Under the pieces are notes generated by a model. The model worked only from the letters and a program-made list of their open reading frames with translations. It ran no database searches and was not told where the DNA came from. Positions 12,956 through 23,382 of a stretch of DNA of 64,000 bases are shown in pieces (position 1 is the stretch's first letter; every line of letters starts with the position of its first letter). The DNA comes from Romboutsia sp. CE17 (GTDB taxonomy: Bacteria > Bacillota > Clostridia > Peptostreptococcales > Peptostreptococcaceae), in NCBI RefSeq assembly GCF_012317385.1, contig NZ_CP051144.1, forward strand, positions 496,001 through 560,000, in the 5' to 3' direction. Position numbers and translations under genes: made by a program.

Positions 12956-15163
12956 ATGAGCAAGATAAATTATAGAGAAGATCAGATTCCTATAATAAAT
13001 TATACTTCGGGAACTATGGCAGTACCAGCAGTGCCTGGAGCAGGTAAAACCTTTATAGTTACGAATTTAGTAGCGAAACTTTTAGAAGAAAATTATAATA
13101 AAAAAGGAAAAATTTTAATTCTTACTTATATGAATAGTGCGGTTAATAACTTTAAAGGCAGAATAAAAAAAATATTGGAAGAAAAGAACATACAAAATTC
13201 TAATGCATATGAAGTAATGACTATACATAGTTTGGCAGTTAAGATTATTAAAGAAAAGCCGGAAATAATAATGTTAAATGAGGAATTCAGCATAGCTGAT
13301 GATTTGCAAAAAAATATAATATTAACTGATTGTATAAATAGATATAGGTCTAGTGGAGGAGAGAAAATATTTAACTTCTTTCTTAAGGAGCAAAAAAGTG
13401 AACGATGGAGAGATATAAGTCTTGAAAACTGGGATAGAGGTTTTTATGATTTAATTGGAAACTCTATTAGTGAACTTAAATATAAAGATATTACTCCAGA
13501 TAAATTAGAAGATAATATATCAAGTGATTATAAAGGAATGCTTAGAATAGTATTGCCTATATATAAAGAATATGATAGGAGACTAAAGCAACAAGGGTTG
13601 TTAGACTATGATGATATTTTAATACTAGGATATAAAGCATTGATTATAGATGAAGGACTAAGAACTAAATTTCAAAATAGATATACGTATGTATTTGAAG
13701 ATGAGTGTCAAGATTCTAATGAAATACAAGGTAAAATAATCAAGGTTATATGTGAAAAAAATAGTAACTTGGTTAGAGTTGGAGATATAAATCAAAGCAT
13801 AACGGGTACATTTTCATCAGCGGATCCAAAATACTTCAAGGAGTTTATAGAAACAGCTGATTATTGTTACAGAATGGATATGTCAAATAGAAGTTCTAAA
13901 GATATACTAGATTTAGCAAATGAACTAGTTAGGTATGTAACTAAAGATTTTAATCAAGTTGAATGCAAAGACGCATTAGAAGATATGAAGGTAAGGACTG
14001 TACCTAAGAATAAGGGTTATAAAGAAAACCCAGAACCAACTAATTATAATATAAATACGAAATTATATAATTGCTGGAAAGATGAAATAAATGAAACAAT
14101 AAGATTTACAAAAGGTATTAAGAAAAAGTATCCAGATAAAAGTATAGGAATACTAGTTCCATATAACGATCATGTAAATCAAGTAGGTAGAGAACTAGAA
14201 AAAGCTGGATTAGAGTTTGAAGAGTTAGGTCCAAATTCTAGTAATAAGAGAAATGTATTAAATAATATTGCTTTTATAATAGATTTTATTTTAAACTGTG
14301 ATAATATAAATAAGTTTATAACTGTATTAGATAGGGTATTTATACATACCGAAAATGAACAAGGTAAGAAGGATTTTATAGAAATACTAAAAAATTATAA
14401 AATAGAAGAGCTTATTTATGATGAAAATATTCAAGAAAATCTAATTATAGATATAGATAGTGAGGTATATAAAGGATTTAATAAAGGTGTAAAAACCTTG
14501 AAGAAAATTTTAGAGTATCCTATTGTAAGATTAGATACACTTATTTTATTTATCGGAGAAAAATTAAATTTGGAAAATGAAGATAGAGCAGTAGTAGATT
14601 ATATAGCTTTTTACGTAAAATTTTTACTATTTGAAAATGTAAATATGAGTTTAAAAGATGTATATGAAATATTAGCTAATACTAGAAATAAAGTGTTTTC
14701 ACATATAGTAGAAGTTGTATATGAAATAAATGGATATGAGCCTATGCCAGGTAGTATAACTGTGTGTAATTATCATAAGTCCAAAGGTTTAGAGTGGGAT
14801 TGTGTATTTTTACTAGGTTTAAGCGAATTTAATTTCCCAGACAATGTCAATCAAAAATTCCAATGTGATAAATGGTATCTAAAGGATAAGTATAAAAACC
14901 CAGAAGCTATTATAAAAAAAGAAATAGACGCTATCGTAGAGGGATACAATGGAGTTGATTATGAACAACAAACTAAAATTGATATAATAAAAGAAAAAAT
15001 AAGATTATTATATGTAGGAATAACAAGAGCAAAAGAGATGTTAATTATATCTACATGTTTATATAAAGATGAAAATGATATTAATAATGATAGAAAAAAA
15101 CAAAATCCATCTATATATTGGTATAAATTGAATGATTATATTAAATTAAAAAGAGAGAGGTGA
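12956..15163 (+). CDS. UvrD/Rep-type superfamily 1 DNA helicase
   Basis: A 735-residue ATP-dependent 3'-5' helicase. Motif I is VPGAGKT, motif II DECQDS, motif III GDINQSI, motif V YHKSKGLEWDCV and motif VI LLYVGITRAKE, so ATPase activity looks intact. It is shorter than AddA because it lacks the C-terminal nuclease. The start ATG overlaps the AAAGGAGGT site within the end of the previous gene and lies two bases after its stop. It is likely the motor of the split AddAB-like set. Confidence 0.88.
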   Translation: MSKINYREDQIPIINYTSGTMAVPAVPGAGKTFIVTNLVAKLLEENYNKKGKILILTYMNSAVNNFKGRIKKILEEKNIQNSNAYEVMTIHSLAVKIIKEKPEIIMLNEEFSIADDLQKNIILTDCINRYRSSGGEKIFNFFLKEQKSERWRDISLENWDRGFYDLIGNSISELKYKDITPDKLEDNISSDYKGMLRIVLPIYKEYDRRLKQQGLLDYDDILILGYKALIIDEGLRTKFQNRYTYVFEDECQDSNEIQGKIIKVICEKNSNLVRVGDINQSITGTFSSADPKYFKEFIETADYCYRMDMSNRSSKDILDLANELVRYVTKDFNQVECKDALEDMKVRTVPKNKGYKENPEPTNYNINTKLYNCWKDEINETIRFTKGIKKKYPDKSIGILVPYNDHVNQVGRELEKAGLEFEELGPNSSNKRNVLNNIAFIIDFILNCDNINKFITVLDRVFIHTENEQGKKDFIEILKNYKIEELIYDENIQENLIIDIDSEVYKGFNKGVKTLKKILEYPIVRLDTLILFIGEKLNLENEDRAVVDYIAFYVKFLLFENVNMSLKDVYEILANTRNKVFSHIVEVVYEINGYEPMPGSITVCNYHKSKGLEWDCVFLLGLSEFNFPDNVNQKFQCDKWYLKDKYKNPEAIIKKEIDAIVEGYNGVDYEQQTKIDIIKEKIRLLYVGITRAKEMLIISTCLYKDENDINNDRKKQNPSIYWYKLNDYIKLKRER

Positions 15164-15168
15164 TTTAA

Positions 15169-15891
15169 GTGAATAAAAATTTGAATTACTTTAGATATAG
15201 CCAAAACTCAATAAACACTTATAAGTCATGCCCTCTTAAATTTAAGTTTAAGTACATAGATAATATAAATTGGAAGTATGATGACTTTTCATCAGAAGAA
15301 TATTATACAAGTTTGAAATTAGGTAGAGAGTTTCATTTATTATGTGAAAGGTACTTTAGCAATATTCCATTAGGAAATATTGAAAATAATAAGTTTAATA
15401 AATGGATAGAAAAAATAAAAACTTTATTACCGAAGAATGATAAAAATTTATATTTACCAGAGTATGAAATAAGATATACATTAAACGGAAATGAAATACT
15501 AGCAAAGTATGATTTAGTTGTGATAGGAAAAAATAATATAGATATATGGGACTGGAAAACAGAAGCAAAACAAATTAATTATAAGAATGTAGAGTCAAGA
15601 ATTCAGACAATAGTATATCTTGCTTTAGCTAAGGAAGTAATTCCTAAGATATTTAAATTAAATATAAAAACAGAAGATATAAAAATGAAGTACTATCAGC
15701 CAGAATTTGATGAAGAGCCAATAGTTATAACATATGACGATGAAAAGCATGAAAAGTACATAAAAAAATTATCAGAATATATAGATTTAATCAAAAGAAC
15801 AAACTATCAAGATAATGATGGTGATATACCTATAGAAAAAAATGAAAAACATTGTAACTATTGTGAATTTAATAAGCTTTGCAATAATTAA
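15169..15891 (+). CDS. Stand-alone Fe-S PD-(D/E)XK nuclease (AddB C-terminal/Cas4-like)
   Basis: A 240-residue protein starting with GTG after GAGAGAGGTGA. Cysteines at 21, 229, 232 and 238 form the same C...CxxCx5C pattern as the iron-sulfur cluster of AddB (789, 1111, 1114, 1120 in the addB product here). Nuclease motifs appear in order: H in GREFHLLCE, D in AKYDLVVIG, DWKTE and QTIVYL. It equals the nuclease domain of AddB as a separate polypeptide. Cas4 is a structural relative, but no CRISPR or cas genes are present. It is in the middle of the repair operon, 15 bases before addB. Confidence 0.82.
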   Translation: MNKNLNYFRYSQNSINTYKSCPLKFKFKYIDNINWKYDDFSSEEYYTSLKLGREFHLLCERYFSNIPLGNIENNKFNKWIEKIKTLLPKNDKNLYLPEYEIRYTLNGNEILAKYDLVVIGKNNIDIWDWKTEAKQINYKNVESRIQTIVYLALAKEVIPKIFKLNIKTEDIKMKYYQPEFDEEPIVITYDDEKHEKYIKKLSEYIDLIKRTNYQDNDGDIPIEKNEKHCNYCEFNKLCNN

Positions 15892-15905
15892 TAAAGGAGG
15901 TACAT

Positions 15906-18900
15906 ATGGGACTTAGGTTTGTGATAGGTAGAAGTGGAAGCGGAAAGTCTACCTATATGTTAGATGAAATAAAGAAGAAAGCTCAAGAAAATGAAACAAC
16001 TCCAATAATAATGCTAGTTCCAGAACAGTATACCTTTGAAATGGAAAAAAGAATGAGTAATTTATTCTCAGGAAATGAAAAAGATAAATTTTTAAGATCT
16101 AGAGTATTAAGTTTTAAGACTATGAGTAATATAGTCTTTTCTCATGTTGGTGGATTAACAAATGTTAATATAAATTCTAGTGGAAAGGCAATTATTACTA
16201 GTAGTGCAATAGAAAGTGTTGCTAAAGAATTAAATATATTTTCAAAATCAGCAACACAATCAGGATTTATAACATCAGTTTCAGATATGATTTCTGAATT
16301 TAAACAATACAATATAACTCCAGAGTTATTACAGCATTTGAGTGCAGAAGTAGAAAATGAAACTTTAAGTTTAAAGTTAAAAGATATAAGCAAAATATAT
16401 GATGCTTTTGAACATAAGCTTCATGAAAAGTATGTTGATTCTCAAGATTTACTTAACTTATTAGCAGATAAAATAGAAGCATGCGATTATTTTGATGGAT
16501 GTTATATTTATATAGATGAATTTACAGGATTTACACCAAATCAGTATAGGGTTATAAAAAGCTTAATGAATAAAGCAAAAGAAGTTAATATATCTCTTAC
16601 TATAGATAGCATAGCAAACTTTTCGTACAATAAGACGGATGCTTTTTCAAGAACAAAATTTACATATGAAAAATTAAATAGAATTGCATTAGAAGAAGGT
16701 ATAAAAATAGAGAAGCCTTTGAATCTTAATAATGGAACAATACACAGATTCAAAGGAAATAAAGAGTTGAGTCATTTAGAACGATATTATAATGCTTATC
16801 CATATAAGGTATATGATGAAGAAACTCAAAATATACAGATAAAGGAATTTAACAATTTATATTCTGAAGTAGAAGAAATTGCTAAAGAAATAATATATTT
16901 AGTGAGGGATAAAAAAATTAGATATAAAGATATTACGGTAGTAACTAGAGATTTAAATAGATATGATTTTTTAGTACATTCTATATTTAATGAATACCAA
17001 ATACCTAATTTTATAGATAAAAAAAGAGAAGCTAAAAGCAATCCCATAATAGTTCTAATAATCTCTGCTTTAGAAATGAAAAACAGAAGATATAGCTATG
17101 AAGCTATGTTTAGATACTTAAAAAGTGGACTATTAGAAATAGATAATGAAGATATAAGTTTACTTGAAAACTATGTACTTGCTAATGGTATAAGAGGTAA
17201 GAAGTGGTTTGAAGAGAAATGGAATTATAGAGTAAATGCTAATTATAGTATGGAAGAAAGCGATTATGAAATATCTTTAAAAGAGAGAGTTAATGAAATA
17301 AAGGAAAGAGTTATTTCTCCAATTATTAAACTACAAAATAAGCTAAATGGAAAGAAAACTGTACAAGAGCTATGTCAATATGTATATGAATTTTTACTAG
17401 ATATAAATATTCCAACAACTATAGAAAAATTAATTTGCAATTTTAAAGATAAAGGAGAACTAGATGTAGCAAATCAATATTCTCAAGTTTGGGATATAGT
17501 AATAGATATACTTGATCAAATAGTTGAAATTATGGGGGATGAAAAAAAATCCTTAGATGAATTTATAAGACTTATAAGTTTAGGATTTGATGAGTATGAA
17601 TTAGGGTTAGTACCACCAAGTATAGACCAGGTACTTGTTAGTAGTGTAGATAGAATGAAAAATCCTAATACAAAGTATCTTTATTTAATAGGTACTACTG
17701 ATGGAATATTCCCTTTAATATCAAAAGATAGTGGTTTATTAAGTGACAATGATAGAGAAAGCTTAGGGGATAAGGGTGTAGAAGTAGACTTAGATAGCAA
17801 AACAAAGACTTTTGAAGAACAATTCTTAGTGTATAAGGCACTAACTTCAACTTGTGAAAACCTAATTGTAACTTATCCTATATCAGACCATGAAGGTAAA
17901 ACATTAAGACCATCAGTTATAGTGTCTAGGTTAAAAAAAATATTTCCTAAAATAAAAAATATAAGTTATTTGTTAGAAGCCGAAGAATCTACAGACGAAG
18001 ATGTATTAAATAAAATAACTGTTAAAGCACCTACTTTTAATAAACTTATAAACGAAATAAAAGAGTATGATGATAAAAAAGAAATAAAGGAAATTTGGCT
18101 TGATATATATAGATATTTTATACAGGATGATGAATATAGTAATATATCTAAAAAAGTTATTTCTGGGCTTAATTATACAAATCAAGTAAGGAATGTAGAA
18201 GAAGATAAAATGAAAAAACTTTATCAAAATAGTATATTAAGCGTATCTAGAGTAGAGAAATATGCTCAATGTCCATTTGCTTACTTTATTCAGTATGGAC
18301 TTAAAGCAAAAGAAAGAAAAGAGTATTCGTTTACAGCACCTGATTTAGGAAACTTTATACATAATATATTGGAGAACTTTTCGAAATCTCTTTCAAAAGA
18401 TAACTTACAATGGAAAGATATAGATATTAATTATATAAAAGATAAAGTTTCAATATTAGTTGATGATATAGTAGGTAAAATACCTGGATATATACTAAAT
18501 AGTTCAGAAAGATATAAATACTTAGCTTTTAGATTAAAAAATATGTTAGTAGCGGCATTAAATGTTATAGCAGAGCAAATAAAGCAAGGATCATTTGAAC
18601 CTAGTGATTACGAAGTTGAATTTGGATTTAATGGAAAGTATCCTCCTATAAAGTTAGTGTTAGATAATGGAGAAGAAATAAATCTAATAGGTAAAATAGA
18701 TAGAGTTGATGAATTTGAAGAGAATGATGGAAAATATATAAGAATAGTTGATTATAAATCAGGAAATAAATCTATAAGTTTGAGCGATGTGTACTATGGT
18801 CTTCAATTACAACTATTAGTATACTTAGATGCTATACTTGAAAGCGCAAGTAAAGGCGATGGAAATTTAAGTCCAGCAGCAATTTTATATTGTAGAATAG

Positions 18901-19358
18901 ACAATCCTATTGCTAAATTTAATGAAGATAAAGATGATGAAGAAGTCAGAGAGGCTATACTTAAAGATATGAGAATGAAAGGTTTAATAATAAAGGACGC
19001 CCATATTATAAAAGAAATGGACAAGTCTTTAGCAGATGGTGCTAGGAAGTCTTCTCTAGTAATACCTGCAAATCTAACTAAAGATGGAAACATAGGAAAA
19101 AGTACAAATGGGGTAACCTATGAAGAGTTTGAGATTCTTAGAAGTTATGTGAAGAAAACTGTTAAAGATTTATGTAAGGAAATGGTAAGTGGGAATATAG
19201 GTATAGATCCATATAAAAATAAAAATGGAACTTCTTGCGATTTCTGTAGTTATTCAGCTATTTGTCAATTTGATACTACTATGAAAGATAATAAGTATAG
19301 AATTTTAAATAATAAAGATAATGAAGAAGTTATTAAACTAATGAAGGGAGAGATATAG
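15906..19358 (+). CDS. addB: ATP-dependent helicase/deoxyribonuclease subunit B
   Basis: A 1150-residue AddB. The N-terminal Walker A GRSGSGKS (residues 8-15) is followed by a UvrD-like helicase fold and a C-terminal RecB-family nuclease with DYKSG and QLLVYL. Cys789, 1111, 1114 and 1120 match the AddB 4Fe-4S cluster pattern. With AddA it resects double-strand breaks to a Chi-type sequence for RecA loading. It starts with ATG after AAAGGAGGT, and addA follows two bases later. It is directly preceded by the split AddAB-like genes. Confidence 0.97.
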   Translation: MGLRFVIGRSGSGKSTYMLDEIKKKAQENETTPIIMLVPEQYTFEMEKRMSNLFSGNEKDKFLRSRVLSFKTMSNIVFSHVGGLTNVNINSSGKAIITSSAIESVAKELNIFSKSATQSGFITSVSDMISEFKQYNITPELLQHLSAEVENETLSLKLKDISKIYDAFEHKLHEKYVDSQDLLNLLADKIEACDYFDGCYIYIDEFTGFTPNQYRVIKSLMNKAKEVNISLTIDSIANFSYNKTDAFSRTKFTYEKLNRIALEEGIKIEKPLNLNNGTIHRFKGNKELSHLERYYNAYPYKVYDEETQNIQIKEFNNLYSEVEEIAKEIIYLVRDKKIRYKDITVVTRDLNRYDFLVHSIFNEYQIPNFIDKKREAKSNPIIVLIISALEMKNRRYSYEAMFRYLKSGLLEIDNEDISLLENYVLANGIRGKKWFEEKWNYRVNANYSMEESDYEISLKERVNEIKERVISPIIKLQNKLNGKKTVQELCQYVYEFLLDINIPTTIEKLICNFKDKGELDVANQYSQVWDIVIDILDQIVEIMGDEKKSLDEFIRLISLGFDEYELGLVPPSIDQVLVSSVDRMKNPNTKYLYLIGTTDGIFPLISKDSGLLSDNDRESLGDKGVEVDLDSKTKTFEEQFLVYKALTSTCENLIVTYPISDHEGKTLRPSVIVSRLKKIFPKIKNISYLLEAEESTDEDVLNKITVKAPTFNKLINEIKEYDDKKEIKEIWLDIYRYFIQDDEYSNISKKVISGLNYTNQVRNVEEDKMKKLYQNSILSVSRVEKYAQCPFAYFIQYGLKAKERKEYSFTAPDLGNFIHNILENFSKSLSKDNLQWKDIDINYIKDKVSILVDDIVGKIPGYILNSSERYKYLAFRLKNMLVAALNVIAEQIKQGSFEPSDYEVEFGFNGKYPPIKLVLDNGEEINLIGKIDRVDEFEENDGKYIRIVDYKSGNKSISLSDVYYGLQLQLLVYLDAILESASKGDGNLSPAAILYCRIDNPIAKFNEDKDDEEVREAILKDMRMKGLIIKDAHIIKEMDKSLADGARKSSLVIPANLTKDGNIGKSTNGVTYEEFEILRSYVKKTVKDLCKEMVSGNIGIDPYKNKNGTSCDFCSYSAICQFDTTMKDNKYRILNNKDNEEVIKLMKGEI

Positions 19359-19360
19359 TA

Positions 19361-22300
19361 ATGAGTTCTCCTAAATGGACAGTAGAACAACAGTCAGTTA
19401 TAGACAGTAGAAATTCCAACTTATTAGTAGCTGCAGCAGCAGGTTCGGGAAAAACAGCAGTACTAGTTGAACGTATAATAAAGATGATAACTGATGAAAA
19501 TAATCCAATTGATATAGACAAATTACTTGTGGTTACATTTACTAATGCAGCAGCATCGGAAATGAGAGAAAGGGTAGGCGATGCTATAGGTAAAGCTTTA
19601 GATGATAATCCTGAAAATACTCATTTACAGAATCAGCTTGTATTATTAAACAAAGCAAGTATAACAACTATACACTCTTTTTGTTTAGAAGTAATAAAAT
19701 CTAACTTTCATAAAATTAACTTAGATCCTAATTTTAGAATAGGAGATACAACTGAATGTAATATATTAAAAAGTGAAGCTTTAGAAGATGTATTTGAAGA
19801 ACTTTATAAAGAAAGAGATCAAGGTTTTCTAAATTTAGTTGAAAGTTATGCAGAAAAAAGAGGAGATAATGAGCTTCAAAATATTATTTTAAGTATATAT
19901 TCTTTTGCTATGGCGTCTCCATATCCTAATGAGTGGCTAATTAAATCAGCAGAAGACTTTAATATAGATGATGATTTTAGATTTGAAAATTCAGCTTGGG
20001 CGAAATCTATACTTGATACCGTAAGAATTGAAATTAGCGGGATAGAAGTAAGTATGAAAAAAGCACTTGAAGAGGTTGAAGGCATAGAAGAATTAGAAAC
20101 TTTTACAGAAAGATTAAAAATAGAATATTTAAAAGTAAAGGACTTACTAAAAGCATGCAATACTTCATGGGATGAAGCGTACTCTAAAATGTCTTCAATG
20201 TCTTTTGAAAACTATGTTAAAGGTGTTAAAAGAATACCAAAGGATGCACCAGAGTATATAAAAGAAGCTAAGGATAAAGCTAAGTCAATTAGAGATAAAG
20301 CTAAAAAATCATTAGAAGATATAATACAAAGTAGTTTCTATAAGAATAGTGAAAGTATAAAGGAAGAGATACAATATTTGTATCCTATAGTGAAATCTAT
20401 ATCAGAAACTATAATAAAATTTGAAAAAGAATATTCTAAAAGAAAACGAGAAAAAGGAATAATAGACTTTGGAGATATAGAACATTTCGCATTAAGTATT
20501 CTTACAGAAAAAGATGAAGATGGAAATATCTTAACTGATGAATATGGAAATGCAATTCCGTCAGATGTAGCATTAATGTATAGAGATAAATTCTATGAGA
20601 TATTTATAGATGAATATCAGGATAGTAACTTAGTTCAGGAGGTATTATTAAGTACTATCGCTAAAATAAAAACTCCAAATAGATTTATGGTTGGCGATGT
20701 TAAGCAAAGTATATATAGATTTAGACAAGCAAAGCCTGAAATATTCCAAGAAAAGTATGAAACTTATGGAACTACAGAAGGTAGTTTATATAGAAAAATA
20801 ATGCTATATAAAAACTTTAGAAGTCGTGCTGAAGTTTTAGATTCAGCTAATTACATTTTTGAAAATATAATGAGTAAAAATATAGGTGAAATTGAATATA
20901 CCGAAAAAGAAAGATTAAATCTAGGTGCTAGCTTTAAAGAAAATGATAATGAAAATGTTATAGTAGGAGGACCTACAGAAATACATCTAATTCAAAAAAA
21001 TAAAGCTGAAGGTTTAGATGAAAATATTGAAGAAGTTCAAGGTGAGGAAGAAATAGATAATATTCAGCTTGAAGCTAGAATGGTTGGAAAAATAATACAA
21101 GATTTAATGAAACCTAAAGAAGACGGAAAAATTCAAATGGTATACGATAAAAAAATAGATGCTTATAGAGAAGTCCAATTTAAAGATATAGTAATCTTAC
21201 TTAGAGCAACATCAGCTTGGGCACCAGTTTTTGCAGATGAACTTATGAATATGGATATACCTACATATGCAGATATTGGAGTTGGGTATTTTGATACGAT
21301 AGAAATAAAAACTGTAATGTCATTATTACAAGTAATAGACAATCCTCTACAAGATATACCATTATTAGCTGTATTAAAATCTCCTATGTTTGCTTTTACT
21401 CCGGAAGAATTAATAGATATTAGGTTAGAAGATAAAGAAAAAAGCTTTTATGAAGCATTAGAAGAATTTGCATATGATAAAGTTTTTGAAGTAAATGAAA
21501 ATAAATTTATAGAAGAGAATAAAAACAATGAAATTATAAACTTAGGAAAAATTTATTCAGAACTAGAAGAAATACATAGTGTAGATGACCTTAGTTCATT
21601 CAGCTCATTTGAAGATTTTGATGAATTTGGCAATATAGATATTATATCGCAGTCAAAAATAAAAGAAACAGAAGATGAAAAAGTACAAAAGGAAAATATA
21701 AGTTTATCTGAAGACCCTAAGATAAGAAAAGCTCAAGAATTTTTAATAAAGCTAAAAGACTTTAAAGAAAAATCTTTATATATGAGTACATATGAGTTTT
21801 TATGGTATTTATATACTAAAACAGGATACTATGCATATGTAGGTGCATTACCGGGAGGTAGTCAAAGACAAGCTAATTTAAAAATTTTATTTGAAAGAGC
21901 GAAACAGTTTGAAGAGACTAGTTTTAAAGGAATATTTAATTTTATAAACTTTATAAGTAAGTTGAAAAAATCAAGTACAGATATGGGAAGTGCTAAAACA
22001 CTTGGAGAAAATGCAGATGTAGTTAGGATAATGAGTATACATAAAAGTAAAGGATTAGAATTCCCAATAGTTATATGTAGTGGAATGGGAAAAAACTTTA
22101 ATACTCAAGATTTTAAGAAAAATATACTGTATCATCACTCTCTAGGCTATGGTCCTCAGTTAGTAGATTTTGAAAGAAGAATATCTTTTCCTAGTATAGC
22201 CAAGGAAGCATTAAAAAATAAAATCAATATAGAAAATTTATCAGAAGAAATGAGAGTATTGTATGTTGCTTTCACTAGGCCAAAGGAAAAATTAATAATA

Positions 22301-23359
22301 ACTGGATCTACTAAAAAAATAGAAGATAGTATAAAAAAGTGGTCTAGCAATTTAGATAGTTCACCGACAATTTCACAGTATTCAATTTTAAAAGGAAAGA
22401 ACTTTTTAGATTGGATAATGCCATGCGTTCTAAAGCATAGGGACTTAGAGGATATTAGAGAAAAAATAAATATAAATGTAGAGAATATAGAAGATCATCC
22501 ATCAAAATGGAATACTAAGTTATGGTATAAAGAAGATATTCTTTTAGAAAAAAAAGAAGAGGAAGAAGATAGTATAGAAGAAATACTTAAAAATATAAAT
22601 TTAGATGAACCTAGCACTGATTATTATAATGAGATAAAAAATAAATTAAATTATGAATATCCTTATAGTTTTAGTGTAACTAAACCGGCAAGTATATCAG
22701 TTACAGAAATAAAAAAGATACAAAATACATATGAGGAAGATTTATCTCAAAGTTTCTTTAATCAAAAAATAGTCTTAAAAAGACCATTATTTATACAAGA
22801 AAATGAAGAAAAAGAAAAAATAGGTGGTGCCGAAAGAGGCACTATAGTTCACTTAGTTATGCAAGTATTGGATCTAAATAAAGTAAATACTGTTTATGAA
22901 ATTAAAGAACAGATAGAATTACTTATTAAAAAAGGAATAATAACTAAAAAGCAATCATCAGTTATAAATTCATTTAAAATATATAATTTCTTCAAATCTA
23001 GTATAGGTAAAAGAATGCTAAATTCAGATTTTCTAAAAAGAGAGCAAGCTATATACACTCAGGTAAAGATGAAAGATGTATATATTTATGATGACTTATT
23101 ACAAGGTGAGAATAATACTTATGACGAAGAAACTTTAATGGTAAGAGGTATAATAGATGCTTATTTTGAAGAAAATGGAGAAATAGTATTACTAGATTAT
23201 AAAACTGATTTTGTAAATGATGAAAACAAAGAGAAGGTAATAAGTCGATATGAAAAGCAATTAGAACTCTATTCTGAAGCTTTAGAAAAGCTTACAGGTA
23301 AAAGAGTTAAGGAAAAGTGTATTTATTTATTTGGTATAGATGAAGCTATATCATATTAA
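19361..23359 (+). CDS. addA: ATP-dependent helicase/nuclease subunit A
   Basis: A 1332-residue AddA. Motif I is AAAAGSGKT (Lys31), motif II DEYQDS, motif III GDVKQSIYRFR, motif V IHKSKGLEFP and motif VI LYVAFTRPKEK. A C-terminal PD-(D/E)XK nuclease has GTIVHLVMQ, VRGIIDAYF and LLDYKTD. It is the motor and second nuclease of AddAB. It begins two bases after addB. The low-complexity acidic insert near residues 720-760 (EDFDEFGNID) is a likely disordered linker. Confidence 0.97.
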   Translation: MSSPKWTVEQQSVIDSRNSNLLVAAAAGSGKTAVLVERIIKMITDENNPIDIDKLLVVTFTNAAASEMRERVGDAIGKALDDNPENTHLQNQLVLLNKASITTIHSFCLEVIKSNFHKINLDPNFRIGDTTECNILKSEALEDVFEELYKERDQGFLNLVESYAEKRGDNELQNIILSIYSFAMASPYPNEWLIKSAEDFNIDDDFRFENSAWAKSILDTVRIEISGIEVSMKKALEEVEGIEELETFTERLKIEYLKVKDLLKACNTSWDEAYSKMSSMSFENYVKGVKRIPKDAPEYIKEAKDKAKSIRDKAKKSLEDIIQSSFYKNSESIKEEIQYLYPIVKSISETIIKFEKEYSKRKREKGIIDFGDIEHFALSILTEKDEDGNILTDEYGNAIPSDVALMYRDKFYEIFIDEYQDSNLVQEVLLSTIAKIKTPNRFMVGDVKQSIYRFRQAKPEIFQEKYETYGTTEGSLYRKIMLYKNFRSRAEVLDSANYIFENIMSKNIGEIEYTEKERLNLGASFKENDNENVIVGGPTEIHLIQKNKAEGLDENIEEVQGEEEIDNIQLEARMVGKIIQDLMKPKEDGKIQMVYDKKIDAYREVQFKDIVILLRATSAWAPVFADELMNMDIPTYADIGVGYFDTIEIKTVMSLLQVIDNPLQDIPLLAVLKSPMFAFTPEELIDIRLEDKEKSFYEALEEFAYDKVFEVNENKFIEENKNNEIINLGKIYSELEEIHSVDDLSSFSSFEDFDEFGNIDIISQSKIKETEDEKVQKENISLSEDPKIRKAQEFLIKLKDFKEKSLYMSTYEFLWYLYTKTGYYAYVGALPGGSQRQANLKILFERAKQFEETSFKGIFNFINFISKLKKSSTDMGSAKTLGENADVVRIMSIHKSKGLEFPIVICSGMGKNFNTQDFKKNILYHHSLGYGPQLVDFERRISFPSIAKEALKNKINIENLSEEMRVLYVAFTRPKEKLIITGSTKKIEDSIKKWSSNLDSSPTISQYSILKGKNFLDWIMPCVLKHRDLEDIREKININVENIEDHPSKWNTKLWYKEDILLEKKEEEEDSIEEILKNINLDEPSTDYYNEIKNKLNYEYPYSFSVTKPASISVTEIKKIQNTYEEDLSQSFFNQKIVLKRPLFIQENEEKEKIGGAERGTIVHLVMQVLDLNKVNTVYEIKEQIELLIKKGIITKKQSSVINSFKIYNFFKSSIGKRMLNSDFLKREQAIYTQVKMKDVYIYDDLLQGENNTYDEETLMVRGIIDAYFEENGEIVLLDYKTDFVNDENKEKVISRYEKQLELYSEALEKLTGKRVKEKCIYLFGIDEAISY

Positions 23360-23382
23360 GATATAGCTAAGGGAGGATACAT

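Noticed and set aside
16142-16393. Antisense frames within addB, addA, sbcC and other large genes
   Set aside because: All lie opposite well-supported coding regions, have no ribosome binding sites and show the composition expected of AT-rich shadow frames.
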